NCBI RefSeq assembly: GCF_024360925.2
Contig: NZ_CP113517.1
Span: 3,348,001-3,412,000 of the forward strand
Origin: Methylomonas rapida
Lineage (GTDB): Bacteria > Pseudomonadota > Gammaproteobacteria > Methylococcales > Methylomonadaceae
Length of the DNA: 64,000 nucleotides
Direction of reading: 5' to 3'
The number at the start of each line of letters is the position of its first letter. The stretch's first letter is position 1. Positions 1 through 8,336 of the stretch are shown in pieces. The notes beneath the pieces are model-generated. The model was not told the origin of the DNA. It made no database searches and saw nothing but the letters and a program-made list of their open reading frames with translations. The position numbers and the translations under genes were made by a program.

Positions 1-639
1 GGCGATAGCCGCCGGAATTTGATGTTTATCGACGACAAATTGCCATTCTTCCGACCCCATCACGGTAGAAACATGACCCGGCGCAATCAACGCATCGAAG
101 CCGGGTTGCTCGGACTCCAGCAGCATAGACACCGCAGGCCAGGTCAGGCGGCCACTCATCAGCAGCAATAGATTGTCGGGCATGCCCTCAGCGATCATGC
201 CCGCTACCGGCGCGCAGGTGGTCTCGAACCCGGCGACGAAGAACACCACGGTCTTGTGCGGTTCGGCACGGGCTATCTTGACCGCTTCCAACGGCGAGGC
301 GATTGGTCGCACGTCGGCACCGGCCGCCTTGGCTTGTTCCAGCGAACGAATGGCTTTTTTGGATACATTGACCGGTACCCGCAGCATATCGCCGAAACTC
401 AGCAGCACGATGTCTTCGTTCAACGCCAAATGAATGGCTTGATAAATATCTTGCTCCGGGCACACGCAGACCGGACAGCCGGGGCCGGGGATCAGTTCGA
501 TTTGTCCCGGCAGGGCTTTGCGCAAACCGGCCATCGAAATCGAGCGTTCATGCCCGCCGCAAACGTTCATCAAGCGCACCCGTTCCGGCAGCGGCAGCGC
601 GCGAATTTTTTCCAGCCAGTGTTGTGCGCTATGCATCAT
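1..639 (-). CDS. hypD: Hydrogenase maturation protein HypD (partial, C-terminus off window)
   Basis: HypD, with HypC, builds the Fe(CN)2CO group of [NiFe]-hydrogenases in the cytoplasm. The reverse strand is open for 213 codons from an ATG at 639 to the window edge, ending ...PAAIA in frame. The visible part carries the family's cysteine motifs CGGHE (about residues 28-32) and GPGCPVCVCPE, followed by FGDMLRVP and GFETT. HypD proteins are usually about 370 residues, so some 150 residues, including the Fe-S binding end, are missing. A second in-frame ATG sits at 636; an ATG at 646 is in another frame and stops at once. It follows hypB by 48 bases in the same leftward operon. Assignment is secure; only the exact start is open. 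Confidence 0.93.
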   Translation of the reverse strand, partial: MMHSAQHWLEKIRALPLPERVRLMNVCGGHERSISMAGLRKALPGQIELIPGPGCPVCVCPEQDIYQAIHLALNEDIVLLSFGDMLRVPVNVSKKAIRSLEQAKAAGADVRPIASPLEAVKIARAEPHKTVVFFVAGFETTCAPVAGMIAEGMPDNLLLLMSGRLTWPAVSMLLESEQPGFDALIAPGHVSTVMGSEEWQFVVDKHQIPAAIA

Positions 640-687
640 TAACCATGAGTCTGCCGATCCCAAAAAGTCCGTTCAAGCCTTGCATCA

Positions 688-1533
688 TCAAACCCTGACA
701 ACCGGACGGAAACGCGGCTGCGACGCCGGGTCATGCAGGCTTTGCCCATCCTGCTGCACCCTGGGACGCAGCGTTTGCCCGTTTTTGACCCGCTGTTTAT
801 GTTCGGCCACTTCATGTTGCAGCCATTCCAGCCAAGCCTCCATGCCTTGCCCCGAGCGGCTGGACAGGTTAAAAACCGGCGCGCTGCTGGCCAACTTGCG
901 TTGACACAGCTCCGCCCGTTCCGGCGAGAAATCGTCCAGATGCGGCAACAGATCAATCTTGGTGATCAGCATCAAATCGGCAGCGCGGAACATCACCGGA
1001 TATTTGGCCGGCTTGTCGTCGCCTTCCGTCACCGACAGCAAGGTAACGTTACGGTGATGACCCAAATCGAAACTGGCCGGGCACACCAGATTACCGACGT
1101 TTTCGATGAACAACAGATCGAGCTTGGACAAATCGAAATGATCGAGCGCCGGTCCCAGCAAATGCGCATCCAGATGACAGGCCGTGCCGGTGGTGATTTG
1201 ATGGGCCGGCACGCCCTGGGCGCGAATACGGTCGGCGTCGTTCTCGGTTTCCAGGTCGCCTTCTATCACGCCGATGTTCAAGCTATCCTTGAGCCGCTGA
1301 ATGGTGGCTTCCAGCAACGCGGTCTTGCCGGAACCCGGCGACGACATCAAGTTGATGGCCAGCACGCCCTGCGCATCGAGCCTGGCCCGATTCTGCTCGG
1401 CATGGGCATCGTTGTGCTTGAGCAAATTGCTCAGCACGGTCACGGCAGATACCGGTTTTTGTGCCGGCGCGGTAAACAATAAATGCCGGTTACCCGACGT
1501 TACATTACAGCCACAGGTATTACACATGGTCAA
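688..1533 (-). CDS. hypB: Hydrogenase nickel incorporation GTPase HypB
   Basis: HypB is the GTPase that, with HypA, delivers nickel to the hydrogenase large subunit. The 281-residue product starts MTMCNTCGC, giving the N-terminal CxxCGC high-affinity nickel site of E. coli-type HypB. It then has a P-loop SSPGSGKTALLE (about 64-75), the ENVGNLVCPA metal-binding segment and a KIDLLPHL guanine-specificity motif. There is no histidine-rich stretch as seen in nickel-storing HypB proteins. The start could be either Met of MTM. It lies 13 bases after hypA and 48 before hypD. The C-terminal tail (roughly the last 40 residues, basic) is longer than the conserved GTPase core. Confidence 0.95.
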   Translation of the reverse strand: MTMCNTCGCNVTSGNRHLLFTAPAQKPVSAVTVLSNLLKHNDAHAEQNRARLDAQGVLAINLMSSPGSGKTALLEATIQRLKDSLNIGVIEGDLETENDADRIRAQGVPAHQITTGTACHLDAHLLGPALDHFDLSKLDLLFIENVGNLVCPASFDLGHHRNVTLLSVTEGDDKPAKYPVMFRAADLMLITKIDLLPHLDDFSPERAELCQRKLASSAPVFNLSSRSGQGMEAWLEWLQHEVAEHKQRVKNGQTLRPRVQQDGQSLHDPASQPRFRPVVRV

Positions 1534-1546
1534 ACTCCCCTCAAAT

Positions 1547-1909
1547 TCAATGCCGTACTTCTTCGACGCTTTCCAATTCGACCCGCGCCAAGATCAATTC
1601 GTCGCCGCTCAACAACCGGGTAGCAAAATCGCCGCAGTGGCGACAACTGAGATCGCTGGCCGTCGCTTCCGACTCCAGGCCGCACACATCGCAATAGACG
1701 CGTATCGCTTGTAGAGCCGTCACCAACTCCGCGCCTTCGGCCAGCGTGCCTTCGCAACTGACGCTGAATGCGCTCTCCAGCAACAAGGGTTCGACGCCCG
1801 CCAGCGGCCCAATGTTCACGATGACGCGCACCACTTTTTCCGCCTGATGCGCCCTTGCGATGGCGATGACCTGTTCCAGCAAATCCTGACACAGCGACAG
1901 TTCATGCAC
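1547..1909 (-). CDS. hypA: Hydrogenase maturation zinc/nickel protein HypA
   Basis: HypA is the small nickel chaperone that works with HypB. The start is taken as the GTG at 1909, because it gives VHELSLCQ, the equivalent of the invariant MHELSL N-terminus whose His2 binds nickel; longer in-frame extensions to 1990 run inside hypC and are unlikely. The 120-residue length suits the family. The zinc site is YCDVCG (about 72-77) with a second pair CRHCGD about 17 residues on. The start lies inside the end of hypC (8-base overlap), pointing to translational coupling. Confidence 0.94.
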   Translation of the reverse strand: MHELSLCQDLLEQVIAIARAHQAEKVVRVIVNIGPLAGVEPLLLESAFSVSCEGTLAEGAELVTALQAIRVYCDVCGLESEATASDLSCRHCGDFATRLLSGDELILARVELESVEEVRH

Positions 1910-2138
1910 TGGCTGCGTCCTGTGCAAACCACTCATCGAACAATTCCCACGACGATTGAGCCTCGGCCTCGCTGATTTTCTGAATCGCATAACCTACGTG
2001 AATCAACACGTAATCGCCAACCTTGACCTCTTCGTCCTGCAATAAAAACAAACTGGCTTCACGCTGCACGCCCTTGGCGGTACAACGCGCCTGATGGCCC
2101 TCGATATGGCTGATCTGCATCGGAATGGCTAGGCACAT
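1902..2138 (-). CDS. hypC: Hydrogenase assembly chaperone HypC
   Basis: HypC is the small OB-fold chaperone that carries the Fe(CN)2CO precursor with HypD. The 78-residue protein begins MCLAIPMQI, where Cys2 is the essential family cysteine, and has the typical GDYVLIHVGYAIQKI segment. It is the first gene of the leftward hypC-A-B-D run, its stop overlaps the hypA start, and it faces hypE across 114 bases. Identity as HypC rather than its paralogue HybG cannot be settled by sequence alone. Confidence 0.95.
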   Translation of the reverse strand: MCLAIPMQISHIEGHQARCTAKGVQREASLFLLQDEEVKVGDYVLIHVGYAIQKISEAEAQSSWELFDEWFAQDAASA

Positions 2139-2192
2139 GACAAATGACGTCCTTTGGCTGGAATGTGAAACAGGGGCGTGCGGCGAATAAAG

Positions 2193-2220
2193 TTCAAGTT
2201 TACCGCCAGCTCATTATAAT
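2193..2220 (+). promoter_or_regulatory. Candidate promoter for hypE
   Basis: In the 114-base gap between the divergent hypC and hypE there is a perfect TATAAT at 2215-2220, about 32 bases before the hypE ATG. The upstream hexamer at the right distance (TTCAAG, 2193-2198, spacer 16) is a weak match to TTGACA. I see no clear NifA/sigma-54 -24/-12 element. Inference from motif only. Confidence 0.35.
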
Positions 2221-2252
2221 CGGTAGCTAAAAATCATTACCTACCTGTAATC

Positions 2253-3278
2253 ATGACTTTATCTTCCGTATTTCCCGACACTCACATCGCACTGGCGCAC
2301 GGCAACGGCGGCCGCCTGATGCGCGAATTGATCGCATCGTTATTTGCCCGCCATCTGGCCAATGAACACTTGAATACCCAGGTCGATGCTGCCGATTTGC
2401 CGCTGTCGACCGACGAAGGCGAGCTGATGATGACGACGGACGGCTTCACGGTCGAGCCGCTGGAGTTTCCGGGCGGCAATATCGGCAGTCTGGCGGTGCA
2501 TGGCACGATCAATGATTTGGCCGTCTCCGGCGCCCTGCCCCGTTATCTGAGTCTGAACGCCTTCATCGAGGAAGGCCTGGAAGTGGCTTTGCTGGATCGC
2601 GTGCTGGCCAGCATGGCGGCGGCTTGCCGGGAAAGCGAGGTCAAGGTCGTGGCCGGCGATACCAAGGTGCTACGCCGCGGCCAGGGCGGCGGCATCTATT
2701 TCGCCGTCACCGGTATCGGCATCCGCCCCCGCACTTTGAAACTGGGCCTGGACCGGATTCGCCCCGGCGACACGATTCTGGTCAGCGGCTCGGTAGGCGA
2801 TCATGGCACCGCGGTATTATTGGCCCGCGAGCAATTTGGCTTGTCCGGCGAGCTGCAATCGGATTCCGCCAGTGTCTTGCCGATCACGCAAGCCCTATGC
2901 GACATCCCCGGCTTGCGCTTCCTGCGCGACCCGACCCGTGGCGGACTGGCGACGGTGGCGCATGAAATCGCCCATGCCACCGGCCACAGTGTTCGCCTGC
3001 AACAGGCCAGCATCCCGGTACAAGACCCGGTGCGGATGGTGTGCGACATTTTGGGCTATGATCCTTTGTATCTGGCCTGCGAAGGCCGGGTCGTCGCGGT
3101 GGTAGAGCAAGCCTCCGCCAACCAAGCCATGGAATGTTTACACGGCCTGGGCTATCACGACGCGGCCATTATCGGCTCGATCGAGAGCGGCAAAGCCATG
3201 GTGATCCTGGAAACCGACATCGGCGGCGAGCGCATACTGCAAGAACTGGAAGACGATCCGCTGCCGCGTATTTGCTAA
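2253..3278 (+). CDS. hypE: Hydrogenase maturation protein HypE
   Basis: HypE dehydrates the carbamoyl group placed on its own C-terminal cysteine by HypF, producing the cyanide ligands of the hydrogenase active-site iron. The 341-residue protein ends LPRIC, the expected C-terminal PRxC with the acceptor cysteine. It has the AIRS/PurM-like N-terminal region (AHGNGGRLM, TTDGFTVEP, GNIGSLAVHGTINDLA), the VVAGDTKV segment and FLRDPTRGGLATV. It is transcribed away from hypCABD. HypF and the hydrogenase subunits are not in the window, so they must lie elsewhere, possibly to the left. Confidence 0.96.
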   Translation: MTLSSVFPDTHIALAHGNGGRLMRELIASLFARHLANEHLNTQVDAADLPLSTDEGELMMTTDGFTVEPLEFPGGNIGSLAVHGTINDLAVSGALPRYLSLNAFIEEGLEVALLDRVLASMAAACRESEVKVVAGDTKVLRRGQGGGIYFAVTGIGIRPRTLKLGLDRIRPGDTILVSGSVGDHGTAVLLAREQFGLSGELQSDSASVLPITQALCDIPGLRFLRDPTRGGLATVAHEIAHATGHSVRLQQASIPVQDPVRMVCDILGYDPLYLACEGRVVAVVEQASANQAMECLHGLGYHDAAIIGSIESGKAMVILETDIGGERILQELEDDPLPRIC

Positions 3279-3281
3279 TGT

Positions 3282-3722
3282 TTATTCGCAGCGCAAAGGC
3301 GTGACCTGGCCGGTTTCCAGATAACGACGGAAATCCGCCAGCACCTGGGCGTGATCAAACGCCAATTGTTCGGGCATATTGTCAAAGGTAAACAAGCCGC
3401 AGTTTTTGGCGTCGTCGGCGGCCAGCGGCATGCCGTGCGCCTCGCCGACATAAACCGCGGTGACGGTGTGATTACGCGGGTCGCGTTTCGGATTGGAATA
3501 AATCCCCAGCAAGGCGGTCAAGTTCACGCCCAGTCCGGTTTCTTCCTTGGCTTCGCGAATCGCGGCACGTTCGACGGTTTCGCCGACATCGACGAACCCA
3601 CCGGGTACAGCCCAGCCATAGGGCGGAAACGCGCGTTCGATCAACACAAACGGTCGTTGCGGAAGATCGAGCAATTGGATCAAAATATCGGCGGCGAGCA
3701 AGGGGGTAACGGGTTTGGCCAT
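3282..3722 (-). CDS. Nudix hydrolase
   Basis: A cytoplasmic pyrophosphohydrolase of the Nudix superfamily, 146 residues. The Nudix box is complete: residues 42-64 fit Gx5Ex7REUxEExGU, starting GFVDVGE and continuing to REAKEETGL. The N-terminal part (AADILIQL) and the [12 protein letters not shown] lead-in resemble ADP-ribose pyrophosphatase-like members, but substrate cannot be read from sequence. It converges on hypE, with only 3 bases between the stop codons, so no separate terminator is visible there. Confidence 0.85.
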   Translation of the reverse strand: MAKPVTPLLAADILIQLLDLPQRPFVLIERAFPPYGWAVPGGFVDVGETVERAAIREAKEETGLGVNLTALLGIYSNPKRDPRNHTVTAVYVGEAHGMPLAADDAKNCGLFTFDNMPEQLAFDHAQVLADFRRYLETGQVTPLRCE

Positions 3723-3840
3723 GACAATCCTGAGGTTTGAGTTTAAGCGACAGGATTTTACCGGCTAGCCCGACGTTAAACCAGCCACTCAGCCAGATTG
3801 CCGACCGATCATTACCATAACCTTCCACCAGGAGGTGCTC

Positions 3841-4791
3841 ATGAAGTCGCTTTTCTACAGCCATGCGGATTTTCTCGATCACGATACCGGCCCCGGCCAT
3901 CCCGAGTGCGCGGCGCGATTGCGGGCGATTGAACAGGCCTTGAGCACGACCGAATTTACCCACTTACAGCGCGTACAAGCGCCGATTCCAGACGACGTCG
4001 AAGGCAAACTGGCCTTGATCCATACGCCGGCCATGATCAACCGGGTATTGTCCGGCATCCCCAGCCACGATCTGACCTATTTCGACGCGGATACTGTGGC
4101 GTCACCGGGCTCTAAATCAGCGGCCTTGCGCGCGGTAGGAGCGATCTGCGAGGCGGTCGATAAAATCTGCGCGGGGCAAGCCGATACGGCCTTTTGCGCG
4201 GTGCGGCCACCGGGTCATCACGCGATGCCGGGTTATCCGATGGGGTTCTGCCTGTTCAACAACATCGCCATCGCCGCGGAATACGCCCGCCGGCATTACC
4301 AACTCGAGCGCATTGCCATCGTGGATTTTGACGTACACCATGGTAATGGCACTCAGGCGGCATTCTACGAACAACCGCAAGTGCTATATGCGTCCAGCCA
4401 TCAATGGCCACACTATCCAGGCAGTGGACATCCGCTGGAAAACGGTGTTGGCAACATCGTCAATGTGCCACTGCCGGCCGGCACCGATGGCGATGTATTC
4501 CGAGCCAAATACGCTGACATCATCCTGCCGGCCGTCCGGAAATTCAGACCGCAATTGATCCTGATCTCGGCCGGCTTCGACGCCCACAAAGACGATCCCT
4601 TGGCCTCCCTGCGCCTGGTTGAAGATGATTATCGCTGGGTCACCGAGCAACTGTTGGAGATTGCCCTGGACTGTTGTGAAGGCCATATCATTTCCACCCT
4701 GGAAGGCGGTTACAACTTGAAAGCATTGGCGGCCAGTGTGGCCGCGCATATCGGGGTATTGGCAGGCTTGCAGCTTGCGAATGAGCAATAG
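3841..4791 (+). CDS. Histone deacetylase-family (acetylpolyamine/acetoin-type) amidohydrolase
   Basis: Zinc-dependent deacetylase of the arginase/HDAC fold, 316 residues. Visible catalytic features: RPPGHHAMP (His126, His127), DFDVHHGNG (Asp164 and His166 as metal ligands), ISAGFDAHKDDP (Asp247 as third ligand) and a late GGYN. The N-terminal HPECAARL motif is typical of bacterial HDAC-like proteins. An in-frame GTG at 3835 was passed over because it overlaps a strong AGGAGG site (3830-3835) sitting 5 bases before the ATG at 3841. The substrate (acetylated polyamine, protein or small metabolite) is unknown. It is a single rightward gene converging on the P460 gene. Confidence 0.9.
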   Translation: MKSLFYSHADFLDHDTGPGHPECAARLRAIEQALSTTEFTHLQRVQAPIPDDVEGKLALIHTPAMINRVLSGIPSHDLTYFDADTVASPGSKSAALRAVGAICEAVDKICAGQADTAFCAVRPPGHHAMPGYPMGFCLFNNIAIAAEYARRHYQLERIAIVDFDVHHGNGTQAAFYEQPQVLYASSHQWPHYPGSGHPLENGVGNIVNVPLPAGTDGDVFRAKYADIILPAVRKFRPQLILISAGFDAHKDDPLASLRLVEDDYRWVTEQLLEIALDCCEGHIISTLEGGYNLKALAASVAAHIGVLAGLQLANEQ

Positions 4792-4822
4792 CTGAAGCGA
4801 TTGCACGCCGTGGTACTGGAGT

Positions 4823-4894
4823 GAAAAAGCTTTAGCTTTTTCCGTTTGCGCAATTGGAATCCGCGGGAGGAAGCGTTTAGGCTTCCTCCCGCGG
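4823..4894. terminator. Two hairpins between convergent genes
   Basis: Two perfect stem-loops lie between the deacetylase and P460 genes. The first is GAAAAAGC-TTTA-GCTTTTTC at 4823-4842; its A and T tracts would give a short U run on either strand. The second has 14-base arms, 4861-4874 and 4881-4894, around a GTTTAG loop, and is very GC-rich. Placement between convergent stop codons suggests bidirectional termination. The loops of both share a GC-TTTA-GC core, so one may be a diverged copy of the other. Confidence 0.6.
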
Positions 4895-4906
4895 AAACCC
4901 GCTGAA

Positions 4907-5401
4907 TTATGGCAGGGCTGGAATCGTGAACACGTAATCGGCGTCTTTGACCGCGGTATGGCAGGCAAAGCATTCGGCGGATTTTTCCTTGCTGTTCATC
5001 ACCAACTTGTCGCCTTCCCAGTGACCAAAACCCCAGCCGCCAGTTTCCGGAAATTTCTTGCTGTCCTTGATCATCGCTTCGGCGGCACTGAATTCGCCCG
5101 GCACGATCGCGGACGGCCAATTCGGATGCGGCCTTTCCTTCCAGACGATTTTGCCGATGACGGCGCCATCCGGCCACGGATTGATCTTGCCGCCGCGGGC
5201 CGCTTCTATCGCCTTGTCGTTACCAACGATGGCGCGCAGGGTATTTTTTTCGGTGCGATGGGATACACCCAGCACGCGCCAATCTCTGTATTCACCGTGC
5301 ACGGGTTTGTCGGCTTTCGCAGCCGGTGTTTCCGCGTAGGCATTGCTTAAAGTCAATAACAGCGCACCCAATAAGGCGCCAGTCATAGCGTTGAATTTCA
5401 T
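4907..5401 (-). CDS. Cytochrome P460 family haem protein, exported
   Basis: Periplasmic c-type haem protein of the cytochrome P460 family, which in methanotrophs and ammonia oxidisers oxidises hydroxylamine or binds NO. The start is taken at the ATG at 5401 (GAGGA upstream), giving 164 residues; a longer frame to 5425 lacks such a site. Residues 1-23 form a signal peptide ending AYA. The single haem attachment site is CFACH (144-148). The WPDGAVIGKIVWK stretch (76-88) holds lysines 84 and 88, candidates for the haem-crosslinking lysine that separates true P460 from cytochrome c'-beta. It stands alone. Family assignment is firm, activity is not. Confidence 0.88.
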   Translation of the reverse strand: MKFNAMTGALLGALLLTLSNAYAETPAAKADKPVHGEYRDWRVLGVSHRTEKNTLRAIVGNDKAIEAARGGKINPWPDGAVIGKIVWKERPHPNWPSAIVPGEFSAAEAMIKDSKKFPETGGWGFGHWEGDKLVMNSKEKSAECFACHTAVKDADYVFTIPALP

Positions 5402-5499
5402 GTCTTCCTCCGTAAGCGTTCGCAAAATGTTTACTACAGCGCTGGGGATTTTAACGGCTAAATGCCACCTCTGCTAACGGAAATAGACATTTTTCCTCG

Positions 5500-5571
5500 T
5501 TCCCACGCTCACGCGTGGGAATGCCTACCGGACTTTCAGACCCCATCCGTTCCCACGGCGGACCGTGGGAA
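5500..5571. repeat. Pair of REP-like palindromes
   Basis: Two short related hairpins: TTCCCACGC-TCAC-GCGTGGGAA at 5500-5521 and TTCCCACGG-CGGA-CCGTGGGAA at 5550-5571. Both have 9-base perfect arms, a 4-base loop and the same TTCCCACG core, separated by 28 bases. This is the size and layout of intergenic REP/BIME-type repeats. They lie between the P460 gene start and the end of the EmrB-like gene. No third copy was noticed in the window. Confidence 0.65.
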
Positions 5572-5629
5572 CCAGTTAAACTCCATTGAATCACTTCGGT
5601 CGACAGCCAGCAACAAGCCGCTCATTCCA

Positions 5630-7219
5630 TCAATGCCCCGCCGCCGCTTCCGCAGCTTCGGCCGACACTTTACTCACCCACGGCATCAGCAGCAAAGCCA
5701 GTGCAAAGATCAGCGCCAGGGTATGAAACAGGGTGTTCAGAGTCATCACTTCGGCTTCGCGCATCAACAGTCCGTAAACTTGCTTCAACGCGGCCGTCTC
5801 GGGATCGGGCGCGCCGGCGGCGGCCAGACGCTGGCGCAGGCCGGCCAGCAGGGTTTGCGCCTGCGGCGAGCCGGGCGTCACATGCTCGCGCAGCACCGCG
5901 TAATGTAGTTTGTTCAGATGCGTCATCAGGGTGTTCGCCAGCGCCAGGCCTATCGCCCCGCCCAGGTTGCGGGTCAGATTGTAAAGCCCGCTGGCGTTTT
6001 TGACTTCGTCCGGCGGCAAGGTGCCCAAGGCCAGCGAATTGATCGGCAAAAAACAAAACATCAACGAAAACCCGCGAATCGCCTGCGGCCAGAAAAACTC
6101 CCAGTAGCCCGATTCCTGCGTCAAATTGCCGTTGATCCAGCAACCGAACGCAAAACCGGACAAGCCCAGCGCCAGCATCAACCGGGAATCGATGCGTTTG
6201 GCCAAGGGCCCGGCGACGAAGGCGGACAAAAACTGAAACAAACCAGTCACCATGATGTATTGGCCGATTTGCAAGCTGTTCAAACCCTTGACGCTGGCCA
6301 GATAGACCGGCATCAAAAACATCAAGGTGAACAAACCGATGCCGAGCACGAAGCCCAGCGTACAACCGACCGCGAAATTGCGGTTGCGGAAGGCCCATAG
6401 ATCGACGATGGGATGTTCTATGGTCAATTCCCGGTAGAACATCGCAAAGCCCGACAGCGCCGCGACCAGGCTGAAAAACACGATCTCCCGGCTCTCGAAC
6501 CATTGCTCGCGCACGCCCTCTTCCAGCACGTATTGCAGGCTGCCGAGGAAGATCACGATGTAAACGATGCCGAGAAAATCGATCTTGTCGAGTAAATCCC
6601 AATTCGGCTCATCGACCCGCACGAATTTCCAGGTCGCCAGGCACACCAAAATTCCCGGCACGAGATTCACCAGAAACAGGGTTTTCCAGGACGACACTTC
6701 GGTCAGATAACCGCCCAGCACAGGGCCGGCGGTCGGCGCGATCATCACCACCATGCCGACCACGATCACCATCGCCGGCTGCAAGTGGCGCGGAAACAAG
6801 GTGTAGATCACCGCGAACACCGTTGGAATCATCGCGCCGCCGAACACGCCCTGAAACGCCCGGAACACCACCATGGACGGCAGATTCCAGGCGAACACGC
6901 AGCACAGACTCATCAGCGTAAAACCGCTGCAAGACAGCACGAACAGAATGCGGGTGGAAAATGCCCGCGCCAGCCAGCCGGATAATGGAATGATCACCAC
7001 CTCGGCCACCAGATAAGCGGTCTGCACCCAGGTGATTTCATCCGCCGTTGCCGACAGGCCTGCTTGAATTTGTTCCAGCGAACTGGCGACGATCTGGATG
7101 TCCAGAATCGCCATGAAGATGCCGAACACCATCGCGAAAAAGCCTATCCATTGCTCGGTCGTGACCGTGTGCGCCTGCTCCGCGCTCGCCGACAAAGCTG
7201 GCTCAGTATTCGCCGTCAT
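5630..7219 (-). CDS. DHA2-family drug:H+ antiporter (EmrB-like)
   Basis: Inner-membrane major facilitator with the 14-helix DHA2 layout, 529 residues. After a polar N-terminus, the first helix carries FMAILDIQIVASSLEQI, the EmrB-type motif D1, followed by TWVQTAYLVAEVVIIPLSGWLA; later come RAFQGVFGGAMIPT and APTAGPVLGGYL (motif C). It lies 5 bases after the EmrA-like adaptor, so the two form an operon and presumably a tripartite pump with the NodT-type outer membrane protein nearby. The substrate is not predictable. Confidence 0.9.
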   Translation of the reverse strand: MTANTEPALSASAEQAHTVTTEQWIGFFAMVFGIFMAILDIQIVASSLEQIQAGLSATADEITWVQTAYLVAEVVIIPLSGWLARAFSTRILFVLSCSGFTLMSLCCVFAWNLPSMVVFRAFQGVFGGAMIPTVFAVIYTLFPRHLQPAMVIVVGMVVMIAPTAGPVLGGYLTEVSSWKTLFLVNLVPGILVCLATWKFVRVDEPNWDLLDKIDFLGIVYIVIFLGSLQYVLEEGVREQWFESREIVFFSLVAALSGFAMFYRELTIEHPIVDLWAFRNRNFAVGCTLGFVLGIGLFTLMFLMPVYLASVKGLNSLQIGQYIMVTGLFQFLSAFVAGPLAKRIDSRLMLALGLSGFAFGCWINGNLTQESGYWEFFWPQAIRGFSLMFCFLPINSLALGTLPPDEVKNASGLYNLTRNLGGAIGLALANTLMTHLNKLHYAVLREHVTPGSPQAQTLLAGLRQRLAAAGAPDPETAALKQVYGLLMREAEVMTLNTLFHTLALIFALALLLMPWVSKVSAEAAEAAAGH

Positions 7220-7224
7220 GCCGT

Positions 7225-8250
7225 TTACCGTACCTTGACCTTGAGGACGGTCGATAGCCCCGGCCGCAAGCGGCTCAAGTCGCTGCCCGCATCGAAACGG
7301 ATTTTTACCGGCACCCGGCGCACGATCTTGGTGAAATTGCCGGTGGCGTTTTCCGGCGGCAACAGACTGAATTCCGAACCCGAGGCCGGCGCAAAGCTGT
7401 CGACGACGCCGTTAAAAATCTGGTCGGGATAGGCGTCCACCTCGATTTCCACTGCTTGCCCCGGCTGCATCTCGGCGATCTGGGTTTCCTTGAAATTGGC
7501 CTCGATGAACAGGCCGTCGATCGGAATCAAATATCCCAAAACCTGCCCCGGCTGCACCAATTGGCCGACCTGCACGCTGCGATTGCCGATCACGCCATTG
7601 ATCGATGCGGTGATGCGGGTATTGTCCAGATCGATGCGCGCCAGCTCCAAAACAGCTTGCGCGGCTTTCAGGCGGGCGCGGGTTTCGTTGATTTGCGCAT
7701 CCAGCGCCGCCAAATGGCTTTCCGCTTCGGTTCGGGCAGACAGCACTTTGTCCTTCAATGCGGCGGCTTGCCTGTGCGCGGAGTCGGCTGTGTCGCGGGT
7801 TTGCGCCGATACCGCCCCCTCTTCCGCCAGATTGCCGAAGCGCTGCAAATCCTTGGCAGCGCGCTCCAGATCGGCTTCGGCGGCATGAATGTTGGCCGCC
7901 TCTTGCCTGATCTTGGCGTGCTGCGTGCGTTTGTCGGTTTCCAGTGTCTCTATGCGGGCCGTTTCGGCTTGCACTTGGGCTTCGGCTTGCGCCACCCTGG
8001 CCTGAAAATCGTGATCGTCTATGACCACCAACAGCTCACCGGGCGAGACGCTCTGATTATCTTCGAACAACACCTGTTTGACATAACCGGTTTCCTTCGG
8101 GCTGATCAAACTGATATGGGCTTTCAAATAGGCGTTATCGGTACTTTCATAAGGATGCACGGCTTTCAACCAATACAGGAACCCGGCCGCGCCAATGGCC
8201 AGCAGCAGAATGACGATGAAGATTTTTTTACCTGACGGCGGGAAAGACAT
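7225..8250 (-). CDS. HlyD-family periplasmic adaptor (EmrA-like)
   Basis: Membrane fusion protein linking an inner-membrane pump to an outer membrane channel, 341 residues. A single N-terminal helix (about 9-28) is followed by the YESTDNAYLKAHISLISP strand common to EmrA proteins, a lipoyl-like half, a long alpha-helical hairpin (about 85-205, rich in Ala, Glu and Arg), the second half NTRITASINGVIGNRSV and a beta-barrel ending VKVR. First gene of the leftward pair, divergent from the TetR gene, so it is probably under TetR control. Confidence 0.9.
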   Translation of the reverse strand: MSFPPSGKKIFIVILLLAIGAAGFLYWLKAVHPYESTDNAYLKAHISLISPKETGYVKQVLFEDNQSVSPGELLVVIDDHDFQARVAQAEAQVQAETARIETLETDKRTQHAKIRQEAANIHAAEADLERAAKDLQRFGNLAEEGAVSAQTRDTADSAHRQAAALKDKVLSARTEAESHLAALDAQINETRARLKAAQAVLELARIDLDNTRITASINGVIGNRSVQVGQLVQPGQVLGYLIPIDGLFIEANFKETQIAEMQPGQAVEIEVDAYPDQIFNGVVDSFAPASGSEFSLLPPENATGNFTKIVRRVPVKIRFDAGSDLSRLRPGLSTVLKVKVR

Positions 8251-8266
8251 GGACGACTCTTGCTTA

Positions 8267-8286
8267 ACTAAACGGTGTAGTTTAGT
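8267..8286. promoter_or_regulatory. Candidate TetR operator
   Basis: A perfect inverted repeat ACTAAAC-GGTGTA-GTTTAGT (8267-8273 and 8280-8286) lies in the 86-base gap between the emrA-like gene and the divergent TetR gene. The 7-base arms and 6-base centre suit a TetR dimer, and the position, 17 bases before the emrA-like start, would block leftward transcription. Inferred from symmetry and place; no half-site copy was seen at the RND or rbbA-like promoters. Confidence 0.55.
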
Positions 8287-8336
8287 CTACTCAGCAAACC
8301 TATCCGGATGCAACCGTTATTTTCAGCCCGCCTAAA

